NCBI GenBank assembly: GCA_002224055.1
Contig: AZLU01000232.1
Location: 1 to 63,825, forward strand
Source of the DNA: Pezizomycotina sp. ARF18
Taxonomy: Eukaryota > Ascomycota
Length of the DNA stretch: 63,825 nucleotides
Direction of reading: 5' to 3'
Shown: piece by piece, positions 9,936 through 20,862 of the stretch
Layout of the letters: the number at the start of each line of letters is the position of its first letter
Numbering within the stretch: position 1 is the first letter of the stretch
Notes under the pieces: generated by a model
What the model was told of the DNA's origin: nothing
Seen by the model: only the letters and a program-made list of their open reading frames with translations
Databases searched by the model: none
Translations under genes and position numbers: made by a program

Positions 9936-12604
9936 GTATAGAAACGAAGAAAGACGTATATCCTTTCGCGTTGAGTTCCCTTTGAACCTTTCTTCCAGAA
10001 ATCCCGTAAACCGTTGCAATCCCTGGCAGCTTTAACCGTTAGAACTTAGCGGGTCAACTCACTTGCAATTGATCGCGTGGTGGTGCGTTCTTTGATCTTG
10101 TTCTAAGGGACCAAACTCTAAAAAAATATTTATATACTTAGTTAGGGTACTTATTGGGCTAGTGGGACCAGGGTATTTAGCGTGGGCGCCAAGACAGAAA
10201 AAATCCGAGTTTACCGAGGCGAAAAGGCGCCCGACACCTCGAAAAACAGAAAAAAAAATTGCAAAATCTAACAATTCCTCATACAAAACAAAAAATTAAA
10301 ATTAAAAATATTTTGAACCTCAATACCTCGAAACAAACCACGCTAAGAGCCCTGGGTGGGACCGGCTTGTGTGTGACATGTGTGTGATACTGTGTCAGTC
10401 TGAAGCCTCCAAGTAGGTACTGTAAGTATGTACTTGAGTCTTGACCACTTTAATTGTCACTTAGTAGTAACTGCTATCACAGTATTTATTGTCACGTATA
10501 AGTGAATATTTATCTAGCCAATAGGAAGATAACTAAATAAATTTTTTTTTATCTTATTGTTCTTGTAGGCAGAAGCTATTTCGCAATTTAAGCAGATACA
10601 AGAGAAGTTCAATTCAGTGGTTTTGGAACGACAATTCGGAGCTAAGGCAATAATAATTATACTTACAACATAGTAAACCAGGAAACAAAAGAAAATAAAG
10701 AAAAAGAAGAAAAGAAACAAGAAAACAAGACAGCAGTGCTCGAACCGAATCTACTGAATAGTTAAGTATTATAGATAACAAAGTATAGATAGACATTACT
10801 GAAATACTGCAGTATATATTCTCCGTTCCTGTTGTTATATAGATTATAGGAGAAGGATCTTCATATCCTATGCAGTATCTCGTTGATGCGAGCTAAAATT
10901 AATCTGCAATTCTTCCTAAAAAAAAAAAGAAAAAAGAAAAAAAAAAACACTTTAAAGGGTGGATTTCAAAACGCGTCCGGAGTGAATACGTGGGACAAAA
11001 TAGTTCTTTGAAAAAAAAAAAAAAGTTATTTACAGTAGCAATTGCTTCAAGGAAGAGATTATAGATTTACTTTAGGGCAAAACACTCCCTCGCTGCTTGA
11101 TTGAGACAATTGCTCAGCACTACTATTATATATATACAGTTGGTATTACGCAAGGAATGAGTAAACAATAACTGTTGGTGCCAGAAAAGGGGACACTGGC
11201 CCGATTTACTAAACCGACGATATAACTGCGGCTGGAAAACAAGGGCTCCACACAGGGCTTACGCCGGAATAGATAGTAGTAACTAGCAGGTTGAAATTCC
11301 CCGCAGTGTTGGGAAAATAGAGAAATATCTTGCGCAACGTTTAGAAAAAAAAAAAAAAAAAAAAAAAAGAAAAAAAGGGAACGAGTGGTGCCTGAAATCC
11401 GAGAAATGATTTTATTTTACCTATTTTCTTTTTTTAACGGGTTAGGGAACGGGGACTGCACAGCAGAAGCGAAAAAAAAAAAGAAACCCCCCTTTTTTTG
11501 TAACTTTATCTAGCGAATCTGCATTGCATAAAGGCAGGGAGGCCAAAAGAGCGAAAGATATAGAGGGCAGCAGAGTTAGATATATATAAGCTCTTGTTTT
11601 CTTTCTTTCTTTCTTTTTTTTTTTTTTACTTACAGGTCTATATAATACTAGTTATCTCCGATAGATATAAATTAATTGTTACAGTGAGTGACCACAATTA
11701 GCAATCGCTTTTTACCAGTCTTTAGGTGTAAGAGTATTTGGCTGAAAAAACAAAACGATTGTATAGTTGGATCGGAGAAATAAGGGGAGTTAGAGATTGA
11801 AGATCATATTGCACATGTCGTTAGTAAAGTACTTTTTAGACCCGGTGCTCCCCTCACATCTGGTCTAATATATAGGCAGACTAGTGACAGGCTTCCCAGT
11901 AGAGATCCTGAGGGAAATATATTCTATATAAATAAGGCTATTAAACAAATTCAGTATATAAGTACAGTATTCTTCGACCTTGTTGAATCTGTCGAATCCG
12001 ATAAGGTGATAGCGCGCCTGGGTCTCAAAATGGAGGTTCCTTTTTTTTTTTTTAATTTCCCACACGAAAAGAAAAAAAAAATAAAAGAAAATAAAATAAG
12101 GGTACTTTTTTCTCCACCCTATTTCTTTCTGGTAATTGGTCGCCCCACCGCAGAGGAAAGGGGAGAGAAAAAAAGGAAAATACTTTACAGATAAATTATT
12201 ATTCATAAGGATACTTTAGAAATTTTTATTTACTATTTAATTTAAATTTTTTTTTTTTTTTTTCATTCTTTTTCATTCCTTCCCTCCTGTTATCTGCAAA
12301 CCCAAATCCGTCATTTCTTCCTCCCTTCCATCCCGATAAACGACACAGATTTCGCCCCTCTAGGATTTTCCTTTTCATCTCTTCTTCTTCTTTTCTTTAC
12401 TTCCTTTTTTTCTCACTTCACACTCTTTTTCCTTTCGAAAATCCCTATTTGTATAACGACACGATCTATTGGCATTCGTTTCTTGTTCTATTCTTTACGA
12501 AGGCAAATTTGGTTGGAGTTCTTCTCAATTCCGATTATTTTCGGAACTGCGCGTGGGAAGAAAAGGTAGGTTTCGAGATCACACTACGGCGAGGCGAGGG
12601 AAAG

Positions 12605-12635
<31 letters not shown>

Positions 12636-13332
12636 AAGAAAGAAAGAAAGAAAACATATATATATATTTATTTTTATTTTTATGAATTTCTGCTGGTCAG
12701 GGTTTTGCGTCCCTGAATATATTCCATCGTCATTACAACACAAATGACGATAATAGTAGATGCCCTCTTCGAGGATAGACAGTTACGTGATGTAACTAAC
12801 AGTTTGTCATCTTAGCCGGCTTTGCTCTTTCCTTCTGCTCGACCATCCCCCGTCAATATCCTCGAAGCGATCAACTTCTCCCCTTTAAAAGTAACACACC
12901 GAGTTTTCGAAACCTTTCATCGATCATCGGCGAGCCTCTAAAAATTACAAAGCAGCATCGCAACGTTCGGCGGTTTTGAAAGAAGCGGGTTTTCTATCGA
13001 TCAGTCGTACTCCATTTTCCCCCTTCGTTGGGGTATTGACCTTATTTTTAATCAAAAGGTTCGCTCCGAAGCAGCTTGAGCGGACGTGATCTGGTTTCCT
13101 TGCAATTTATACCGATTGAGAGTCATGAGAAGTTTTTGATCTCCCTTGGAAGGTGACGAGAGTTTTTCGATCAAGTTCTTACTAGAGCCGATTTTTATTT
13201 TATTTTATTTTATTTTATTTATTACAAATCCCCTCGACACTAACGACAGTTTTACTTGAGAGTATTTCGTCCACCAATCTCGAAAAAAAAAAGTTTTTTT
13301 TTTGTCTTTGAGATATCACACTCCTCTCCAAA

Positions 13333-16137
13333 ATGACGACACCCTACCGCGGCCTTCGCGGCCATCCTTGAGCGGAAGTCTTGTTCCTCCATCTTCTCCC
13401 GCAGTCCGTAAACTTTCCGGATCGGACTTCCATCAGCATCACCTAGCGGCTCCAAAACCCTTCGAAGGCCTCTTCCTTCGCAAATTTGCAAATCGCCTCA
13501 TCTCAACAAAACCCGGCTTCTTCAACGTCAGCATCGTCCGGAAGTGATATACGCGGACAAATTCGGGTACCCGCATCACGTCACTACCCCCCGACATCGC
13601 CTCTGACTATTCGAACAATTTCTGCCACTCCATCGAAACAGTCCGGTTCGGCAAAATCTCCCCTTACGCCTGATTCGCGAAGCGGCGGCCTTCAGGCTCC
13701 CCGGCCATCCGTCGGAAGCCGACTATCATCCTATGAAACGTCAAGTGCTTCATTACGTACCCTGAGCGTTAACTTGGGAAGTGCTCTTTCACCACCGTCA
13801 CCGCAGAGTCGGCCGTCATCCGCCCTTGCCGGATCCTTCACGACATCATCCTCTGATTTTATGAGTTCCTCTACGAAAATGGATAGCAATGCAAACGACG
13901 GCAAAGGAAATGTAGTGGTATCTGTAAGAGTGAGACCAACAATGATAGTACGCAACAACAATCCACTGGGACGGAGTGGATGGTTGATGGAGGGAAATCT
14001 TTAGTACGTTGGAACGGGAAAGAAGGCGGCGACTACTATTTTGGTAATTTAAAAACCCATATTCCTTACGACCAAGTTTTTATTATTCTTTCGATTCTCT
14101 CTCTCTTTCTTTTTTTTTTTTTTCGGTGGGAGGAGAGAGAGGGGGGGGTATGTCATCAGTTGTATCAATATCCAAGAGATATGTGTCCATTCTAACTGAT
14201 CTGAAAACCATGCAGATAACGTTTTTACGCCTAGTGATAAAAACGGTAGAGTCTACGAATCTTGTTGCAACGGTTAGTCCGCGTTATGGAGGGTTATCAT
14301 GGAACTATATTTGCATATGGTATGACCGGAACAGGGAAAACATTTTCGATGCAGGGCGCTCCGGATACGCCTGGTGTTATCCCCCTAGCGGTGACCGATA
14401 TATTCTCGTTTATTCGAGAAACGCCTCATCGGGAATTCCTTTTGCGTGTCTCATACCTAGAAATTTATAATGAGAAGATCCACGATCTTCTATCGTCGAC
14501 ACGAACAGCAACACGGTGTGTATGGACAGCAGTCAAGAGATCAAACTTCGAGAGGACAGCAAGAGAGGAGTCTACGCCACGCGCTCAAAGAGGAAATAGT
14601 GCAGTCGCCTTCTCAGTTATTACGGGTTATCGCAAGAGGAGACTTGGCTAGGAAGACTGGTTCTACCCAGTTTAATGCCAGATCATCGCGTTCCCATGCG
14701 GTTGTACAAATTGTTGTGGAGAGCAGAGATCGAATTCCTGGCACGACACCAACTTCTTCACTATCAATCGAAACTAAACCAGGTCAAGGTGCTGTTGGTG
14801 GGTTCGGGTTTCTACACTATCGCTGATCGATTTGGCCGGATCCGAACGGGCGGCAAAATAAAGAGAGGAGGCAAGAGGGTGCGCACATCAATAGGTCACT
14901 GCTTACCTTAGGGACGGTAATTGCTCGCCTGTCCGGCGATAAGGACAAAGAAAACGGGAAGGAAAGGATACTAGCCATTTGCCCTACCGAGACAGTAAAC
15001 TTACGAGGCTGCTGCAACCTGCACTCTCCGGAAATAGTTTGATCAGCATTCTTTGTACCATGCAAACGCAGGGTAATCACGCTGAGAACCTCAATACCCT
15101 GAATTCGGTGCCAGGGCGAGGAACAATATAGTCTCCCACGCTAAAAGGCCGAGGAGTCTGTCGTTACTGACGCTGGGAGCCGAGTGCTTCTTGAGCGATA
15201 TCGACATGAAATTGCAGAACTTCGAGGCCAATTAGAAGAGCAGTTCAAGATGCAGACAGACGCGGAAGAACAACAAGCGCAGCGTCATGAGGAACAAATG
15301 GTGGAGATTCAGCTCGCAAGGACAGCTCTAAAGGAGCGTATAGAACACCTCAACAGGCTGATCCTTAGTTCAAAGTCTTCAGGAGTTAACACCTCTTTCT
15401 CCGCTCTGGGACGCCTCTCTGGACTTTCCGCCGGATCAGCCGCCCAGTACTCTATGCAAGCAGCGCCGGTTCAGCCCTCTCGTACCTTTTCATCTTCAAC
15501 CTTCGCATCCTCGATAGGCCCTCCCCCAGACTTTCCGCCTTCAGACCGGAATCAGACGATTCAGCAGGCGAGTACGGCGACGGAACGGCGTCACTCGAAG
15601 CGCAGATTCGATCTTTGCAAGCCGACAACGCCGATAAGACTAGATATATTGCCACTCTCGAGAAGAGGTTTGTTACAGGCCCGCAGGACCTCTTCGTCTA
15701 GGACTTCGCTGGGCCTGTCGACCCCCCTCGCGGGATGTCCGCCGCATTTGCAGAGGAAAATTCAGTGACAGCCCTTCTAAGGAAAAGATGCTGAAATAGC
15801 AACCTTACGTGCTCAACTCGACGACAAGGACAAAATGGTGGCCGCCCTTCGTAGCTCCGCCAGGCAGCGTGAAGTTGCCGAATTGAGAGCTCAAAAGTCA
15901 CGAACTAAGAGTGTTGACGACCTACTAAGCAGTAAACGGAGGACAAATGGCAGCAGTACTGGAATTCCATTCGTCCGGCGATGTAGTGGACTACCCGAGC
16001 ATGAAGAAGAGGTACCTGAGCTCACATATACCTCAAAAAAATCTAGCTATGGCAGTCTCCGGAGCAGTGCTGCTCGTGACAAGAGAAAGGGTCTATCACT
16101 GAGTGTAGACGTCTGGAGGTCGCCACCTGAACTTTGA
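13333..16137 (+). CDS. kipA: kinesin-7 motor protein, Kip2/KipA type
   Basis: Kip2/KipA kinesins move towards microtubule plus ends and help deliver cell-end markers for polarised hyphal growth. Seen: ATG at 13333, a Ser/Pro-rich N-terminus of roughly 190 residues, then the motor domain. Its marks are VVVSVRVRP (near 13912), [16 protein letters not shown] with the ATP-binding P-loop at 14319-14342, [19 protein letters not shown], switch I NARSSRSH (14674-14697), switch II DLAGSE (14829-14846) and [17 protein letters not shown] coiled coil starting [17 protein letters not shown] follows at about 15190-15360, then a Ser-rich tail and a stop at 16135-16137. One intron at 14076-14215 joins PYDQ to DNVFTPSD. 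About eight frame changes interrupt it (near 13350, 13490, 13960, 14500, 14810, 14965, 15590 and 15780). The position of the motor behind a long Ser-rich N-terminus supports Kip2/KipA over other kinesins. Confidence 0.88.
14319..14342 (+). other. kinesin P-loop
   Basis: The codons read GMTGTGKT, a standard nucleotide-binding P-loop (GxxxxGKT) of the kinesin family. Confidence 0.93.
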
Positions 16138-17323
16138 TTCCATACGCCGTATATGATTTTACTAATACTTCCATGTCTTTTCCGAGAAAAAAAAACTACG
16201 TATTTATATTTCATGCTTATCGTTTCATATCTAAAGTGTTATGTTGGATATTATTGGAGTTCACTTCCTGCATTATTTTATAATCACCCTTTTTCCCTTC
16301 TAGTTATAAATTGTTTATTCACGGATCTTTTACTGGAATGGAGTTTCTCATTGTTTCTCTCCTTGACTTGATACCTTCTTGAATCTTTCATAGCCAGCCG
16401 ACGTGGCTGGGTTTTTTCTTTTTTAATTCTCACCGAGTTTGAGAAATTTTGTTCTATAATGTAAATCTGTAATTATATTCTATTCTTGATTTTTTGAGGT
16501 CATTCATTAGAAGCCACTTAATTTCTCTACCTTCCCCTGGATGCGTTTTTTTTTTTTATTTTTTTTTTTTTTTTTTTAATAGTAACATACCCTTCCTTTG
16601 TTTGCGATGTTAAATACTTTCTTCCAATTATATATTAGTGCGTCGACGCCTTTTGTTAAGAAATCAATAAATAAACTAAAATAATAAGCCCATAGCCACT
16701 TTGATAGACTTGTTTCCGAGCGTATTACCAGCCATCAACCTTGATCTCAAAGTGTTAAGATCCAAGTTTGCGGTAAAATCGCTGTTGGATTAATCTTGTA
16801 ATTATCGGCACTCAACTCCTAGATTACACTTAAATAACGTTGGGGAACCTCAATGGCTTACTATATATAGTGAATTCATCAGATTCTTGTCCAGCTTTTC
16901 TTTTTACTACTATGATGATTAATATCCATCCTCCAGCGCCATAGAAAACTGCATTACTATTATTTACTACTTTGACTGACAGGTATTGTCTGGTATCAAC
17001 AGATAAAGGTAAAACTGTTCTACCTTCAGAATATAAAGCTCATAATAAAGTAAGAACGATTGGTTTCTAAATACTACTACACTCCAGATATGAAGGTGAA
17101 ACCTTGGGGCATGACAACTTAGTATATATTCAAAAACTCAGGGTATGTGATATAAACGCCAGATTTTTTGCAGAACAAACGCCATGCTTGCGGACCGTAG
17201 GATGAGTGATATATCGAATAGAACACAATATTATGAACCTGAGAAAAAAAAAATCCAAAAAAGGGGGAGGGGAGGGTAAGGAACGGAAACATTAACGAGA
17301 ATACGAAACTTGGACAGGGTTTC
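16138..17323. other. intergenic region between convergent kinesin and CDK7 genes
   Basis: This is shared 3' flanking DNA of two convergent genes. It holds a GC hairpin followed by a T run (about 16390-16421) and a long T run at 16543-16577. No gene was recognised. A minus-strand frame extending from the kinase to 17119 is read-through past the probable kinase stop. Confidence 0.6.
16390..16421 (+). terminator. GC hairpin followed by T run after kinesin gene
   Basis: AGCCAGCC and GGCTGG pair around GACGT and are followed by TTTTTT. It has the shape of an intrinsic terminator, about 250 bases after the kinesin stop. RNA polymerase II does not use such terminators, so any role (for example in 3'-end formation) is speculative. 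Confidence 0.25.
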
Positions 17324-18961
17324 TTATCCATTATCCTCGCTTCGCCTCTGCATAAAGTCCAGCTTTCTTGCGACCTTCTTTCCCCTACCGGGCCATCTGT
17401 CCCGTTTGACAGCTCCCCAGCTTTCCTCTTAAGGTCCGATCCAACTTTTTCAATTCCCTTGCCGCCCCCCTTTTTTGGCAGCAGTTCAGGTTTCGTCGGC
17501 CGGGGCTCCTCTGCAAACCACTTAGAATCCAGAGCCTCCCTAGCGCTACACCTCTTCCTCGGATCGAGCCTTATCATTTTCATTAACAGATCCACCCCGC
17601 TTTCGCCGGCCGCGAAGAACGTGCTCGAAAAGAAATCCCTTCCGCGCTCTTTTACGGGACCGCCTTGCACGCTAGGCTGGCAGTACGACGGCAGCGATGT
17701 CACACCGGGCCAATTCTCCTCCGTTGGCGTACCGAGGGCGGAACATATGAGTTCGAGCTGGTGGATGTCGTTATTTCCGGGCAAGAAAGGGACACGAAGC
17801 ATGAGCTCGCAGAAAAACGAGGCCGAGGGAGAAGACGTCGACAGCTGAGGAGTAGTATTTTGCGCCGAAAAGGAGTTCGGGGGGCCGATACCAACGGGTG
17901 ATGACGTTGGAGGTCATGGCGCGGGTAAGGGTCGGAAAAGGAACGGGCGAGACCGAAATCGGCGAGTTTTAGCTGTCCGTTGGTGGCGAGGAGCAAATTG
18001 TTCGGTTTTATATCCTGCGTAACGACACTTAGCGATTATCCAACTCGCAAGATGCTCACTTTCTAAAAAAAAAAAAAAAACACATCAAGCCTCCCCGAAA
18101 CGCTTCAATTCCCAAACAAAATATACCCTATGTAGGATGAATGCCCTGTGCACCACACAGAGCTCTGAGGCTCATCAGCATCCAGCTCTTTACGTGAGCC
18201 ATACTCAACGTGAGCGTGCCGTCCTTTATGATCATCAAGGTCGCTTTCGAGGTACTCCAGCACCATATTCAGGTTCTGCCCTTTCGAACTGAACACGTCC
18301 AGCAGCGCAACGATGTTCGGGTGCCGCAGCTCGCGCAAGTATTTCACTTTCACGGATCGCGTCCATGGACAGGCCATCACGGAACTGCGTGTTGATCTTT
18401 TCTTTTGATGGCTACGGGCCGGGGGGTGCGGTAGGCGTCGCCTGTAGGTGGCCGAGGTAGACGTTTGCGTAGGTGCCTTCGCCGAGCTTCCGGTCTGCCC
18501 CTTGGCAAGGGATAGTTAGCTTTTTGCGAAATATTTTGTTTTACTAAGGCGAAATGTGAGAAAAGTAGGAAGCAAGAAAGAAGGGTGGAAAGGCGTTCAA
18601 ACCTTTGATGTACTTCCGCTTCGTCCTTTCGTTCAGATCGTCGGGTTCGTCTGCTCCCGTGGCTTCGCGCACATAGCCTAAAAAGACGTTCGCATACGTG
18701 CCCTCGCCGAGCTTGCGACCTGAAACGCGAACTTAGAGTCAGTTTACGGGTAAAGTGGCACGAAGTGATGACCGGCATTGTGGGGGGGGGGGGGCGACCT
18801 TTGATGTACTTCCGCTTCACCCTCTCATTGAAGTCTTCTGGCTCATCTTCGCCGCCCGACAGCTCGTTACCACTGTTGACGGTAGAGTTGTTTAGGATAA
18901 TTGTCGGATCGGAGTTGTTGGTGCCGTTGCCGAGGGGCAATGTCAGTCCCACGTTCGCCAT
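17324..18961 (-). CDS. KIN28: CDK7/Kin28-type cyclin-dependent kinase with duplicated exon
   Basis: CDK7/Kin28 is the TFIIH kinase that phosphorylates the RNA polymerase II C-terminal domain. Seen: exon 1 (18799-18961, ATG at 18961) with an Asn/Gly-rich leader ending [10 protein letters not shown]; exon 2 (18603-18719); exon 3 from 18500 or 18494 to 18127; then an exon from 18014. Exon 3 holds the glycine-rich loop [15 protein letters not shown], the cyclin-binding helix DAIRE and [15 protein letters not shown]. The HRD motif is split by the intron 18015-18126. The next exon has [19 protein letters not shown] (DFG at 17952-17960), [17 protein letters not shown] and [20 protein letters not shown]. 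It ends [17 protein letters not shown] with the stop at 17324. CDK7 identity rests on the [12 protein letters not shown] context, [17 protein letters not shown] and the C-terminal RKLDF. Several frame changes occur near 18405, 18350, 17920, 17800 and 17390. Exon 2 is a second glycine-loop exon; see the separate entry. Confidence 0.9.
18603..18719 (-). other. duplicated, phase-compatible glycine-loop exon (117 bases)
   Basis: The exon reads [20 protein letters not shown] and then [17 protein letters not shown]. Its first half repeats the start of exon 3 ([16 protein letters not shown]) and its second half repeats the end of exon 1 ([16 protein letters not shown]). It is 39 codons long, and its start and end phases match, so it can be included or skipped without shifting the frame. 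Most base differences between copies fall at third positions (GAG/GAA, ACG/ACC, TAT/TAC, GCG/GCA, GAT/GAC, CCA/CCC), as expected if protein sequence is conserved. The flanking introns do not look alike. Skipping yields a normal CDK7; inclusion yields two tandem ATP-binding loops. Confidence 0.8.
18782..18794. repeat. G13 run at the 5' end of CDK7 intron 1
   Basis: On the coding strand this is C13, starting four bases after the splice donor, which reads GTCGCC and is therefore a weak match to the fungal consensus. It borders the decision point between the duplicated exons. Confidence 0.8.
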
Positions 18962-19835
18962 TAAACTCTTGTACTACGGCGGGCTGATAAGGTGGACGAT
19001 TTGGCAGAGGAAGAAGGATACGTTTCTCTAGATTCTTGAGGAGATGTGAGAGAGTCGACAGATCTCACGAAGAAACTGAAGAAGAAGAGGGTGAGGGGGT
19101 CAGGGGAAAGAGGATGGATTGAAAAAAATAAAACACACTGTTGGGTTTTAGAGGAATACTTACTTTCAAAAATCGAAAAGAAAATTGTGGACAAGAAATA
19201 AGTAATAATATAATAATAAGAAATAGAAACCGCTTCTCAAAAGCTTCAATAGTTAGAAATAATAAGAAGAATTGCTTTTTTTTTTTTTTTTTTTTTTTTT
19301 TTCAACTATAATTCTATTGGATGCTGAAATTTACCCGTTTCCAGGCGAACCTTTCTTCCCCGCGTAGCGTGCCATGTTTTGCGCACAAATTCCTGCAAAA
19401 GCAAAACACTTTTTTAATTTGCTTCCAAGATCGATCCCACCGAAGACATTACAAGCAGAGATCCAAAGGTTGTTGAAACGCCAAAGAGACCAATTTTTCT
19501 CCCTTGAGCGACGGAGAGCCCAAACGATTTACAGCTCCTGGTAAGGCAGCCAATTGCTCCTGCAGGAAGGGACGGAGGCTGAATAAAGTTCATTTAGCAG
19601 AGACTGATCTTCTCCTCGATCAAATTTTCCCGCCTTCATGCATCTTCACGTCAAACCGCCGACACGATGATAACACTGGTAGGCAGCGCATACACCCTAC
19701 AGATTACTGAAAGAGTTTCGCTCGCACTCAATCGGAGGAAGCTGTTGCACAGCTTTCTGTTTTGGGCTTACACGATACCTGCGCTTTACCCTACCTAAGA
19801 CCCGAGAGCTGATTCCTGTTTTGAGACGTATCTAG
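18962..19835. other. divergent promoter region between CDK7 and mS41
   Basis: The region separates the minus-strand kinase from the plus-strand mitoribosomal gene. It contains a T run of about 25 bases at 19278-19302. From about 19370 to 19830 it is less AT-rich and could hold an upstream exon of the mS41 gene, but I could not identify one. Confidence 0.45.
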
Positions 19836-20558
19836 TTACGAAACGTTTTCAAGGCCCTACCGCTGCCTCAAACAGCAAGCACGCCTCCACGCATCATCAC
19901 GACTTCTACTCTCCCCTTAACTCCTTCCCGGCTCTGTTCAGTTGCGTCGTCGACCGGAACCCGACAGCTCCGATGCATACATAGCGAAAAGACCCGTGCC
20001 TATCCACCCCGCCCCCGGTGACTGACGACGTCCAGACGCCGCCACGTTCCTTAACAAGATTGGCCGCAACGCCATCCGCCACCTGCAAAAGTTCCAGGAC
20101 TGGAATCACCTCATGTCCGCGACCCCAAGCAGCTAAAAACACTAGGGATCGAACCCGCACGAGACCGGCGGTACCTGATCATGTCGAGAGAGCGGTTTAG
20201 GGGCGGACTGAAGCCGAGAGTATTCAAGCAAGGCGTCAAGAAGGATGGAGGTGAGAGAAGGAGGAAGCTCGTCCGTGCGCTGCGCAATGCGAGAAGAACA
20301 AGGAGCGGAGGGAGAAAGAAGAATCTGAGAAGCTCTTCGGGAAGAGATAAGCATCCTCCGGTTTCCGAACTGCGCATTGAAGTTCAGAATTGTCCCTCGG
20401 ATCGGATGAGGACGAACGTAATTACCCGAGCTCCACGCTTCGTCATTGCTTTTTTATGCTATTCACAGGATACGGTTAGAGGTTATGTCACAGGTTGTTG
20501 GCCTTTAGGCGTATCGGAGTCATTAGAAATCCAGCAGCTGTATATCTTCATGAATTAA
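19836..20558 (+). CDS. FYV4: mitochondrial small-subunit ribosomal protein mS41 (IGR motif)
   Basis: mS41 (yeast Fyv4) is a component of the mitochondrial small ribosomal subunit. Seen: an Arg/Ser/Thr-rich, acid-poor stretch at 19836-19990 (including PSRLCSVASSTGTRQLRC) that fits a mitochondrial presequence. The family core follows at 20029-20120, reading PDAATFLNKIGRNAIRHLQK and then FQDWNHLM, and after a frame change LGIEPARDRRYLI and SRERFRGGLK at 20141-20212. The IGR and LGI.PARxRRY pairs are the family signature. A very basic tail (RRRKLVRALRNARR) follows; the frame stops at 20558 but the true end may be earlier. No ATG was found in frame with the presequence, so the start is either in an upstream exon or hidden by an indel. 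At least two frame changes lie near 20025 and 20125. Confidence 0.78.
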
Positions 20559-20823
20559 AAAAAAAGAAAAAAAGAAAAAAAAAAAACCTCAGAAGTCACA
20601 AGATGCAACGTAATGTTTAGATTACGCGGTCGGTTATCTCAACATCCTTGTTAAATAGCGCATGTGGTCCGTTCGTTTCCTTTCCCTCGGTTAGGACGAC
20701 TCGTGAACAACAACTCGTGAGGTAATATGAGTGTTGTAGAGCGGTCTCACCACGCGGCGCGGAACCAAAGTTGGCTCCTGTATCATGTATAAAAGAACAT
20801 TCAAGCAGATACATGTTCTTCCA

Positions 20824-20854
<31 letters not shown>

Positions 20855-20862
20855 TTTTTTTT
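20824..20862. repeat. TG repeat plus T run
   Basis: Seven TG units continue directly into about 25 T residues. Confidence 0.9.

Larger units (their letters stand above)
8533..13332. other. 4.8 kb AT-rich intergenic stretch
   Basis: No conserved protein or RNA was seen. The stretch holds an AAT repeat (8960-8984), a TTA repeat (9718-9763), an 11-base-pair perfect hairpin (9665-9691), A runs of about 32 bases at 9901-9932 and more than 20 bases at 11346-11368 and 12606-12633, and a TTTTA repeat at 13196-13220. The last kilobase is pyrimidine-rich and probably holds the kinesin promoter and 5' untranslated region. Short open frames here are mostly low complexity. Confidence 0.6.

Noticed and set aside
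20120-20175. tRNA T-arm on the minus strand (GGTTCGATCC)
   Set aside because: The flanks do not pair as a T-stem and the plus strand codes for the conserved LGIEPARDRRYL segment of mS41.
20142-20377. Minus-strand frames of 70-88 codons opposite mS41
   Set aside because: They are antisense shadows of the conserved plus-strand protein.
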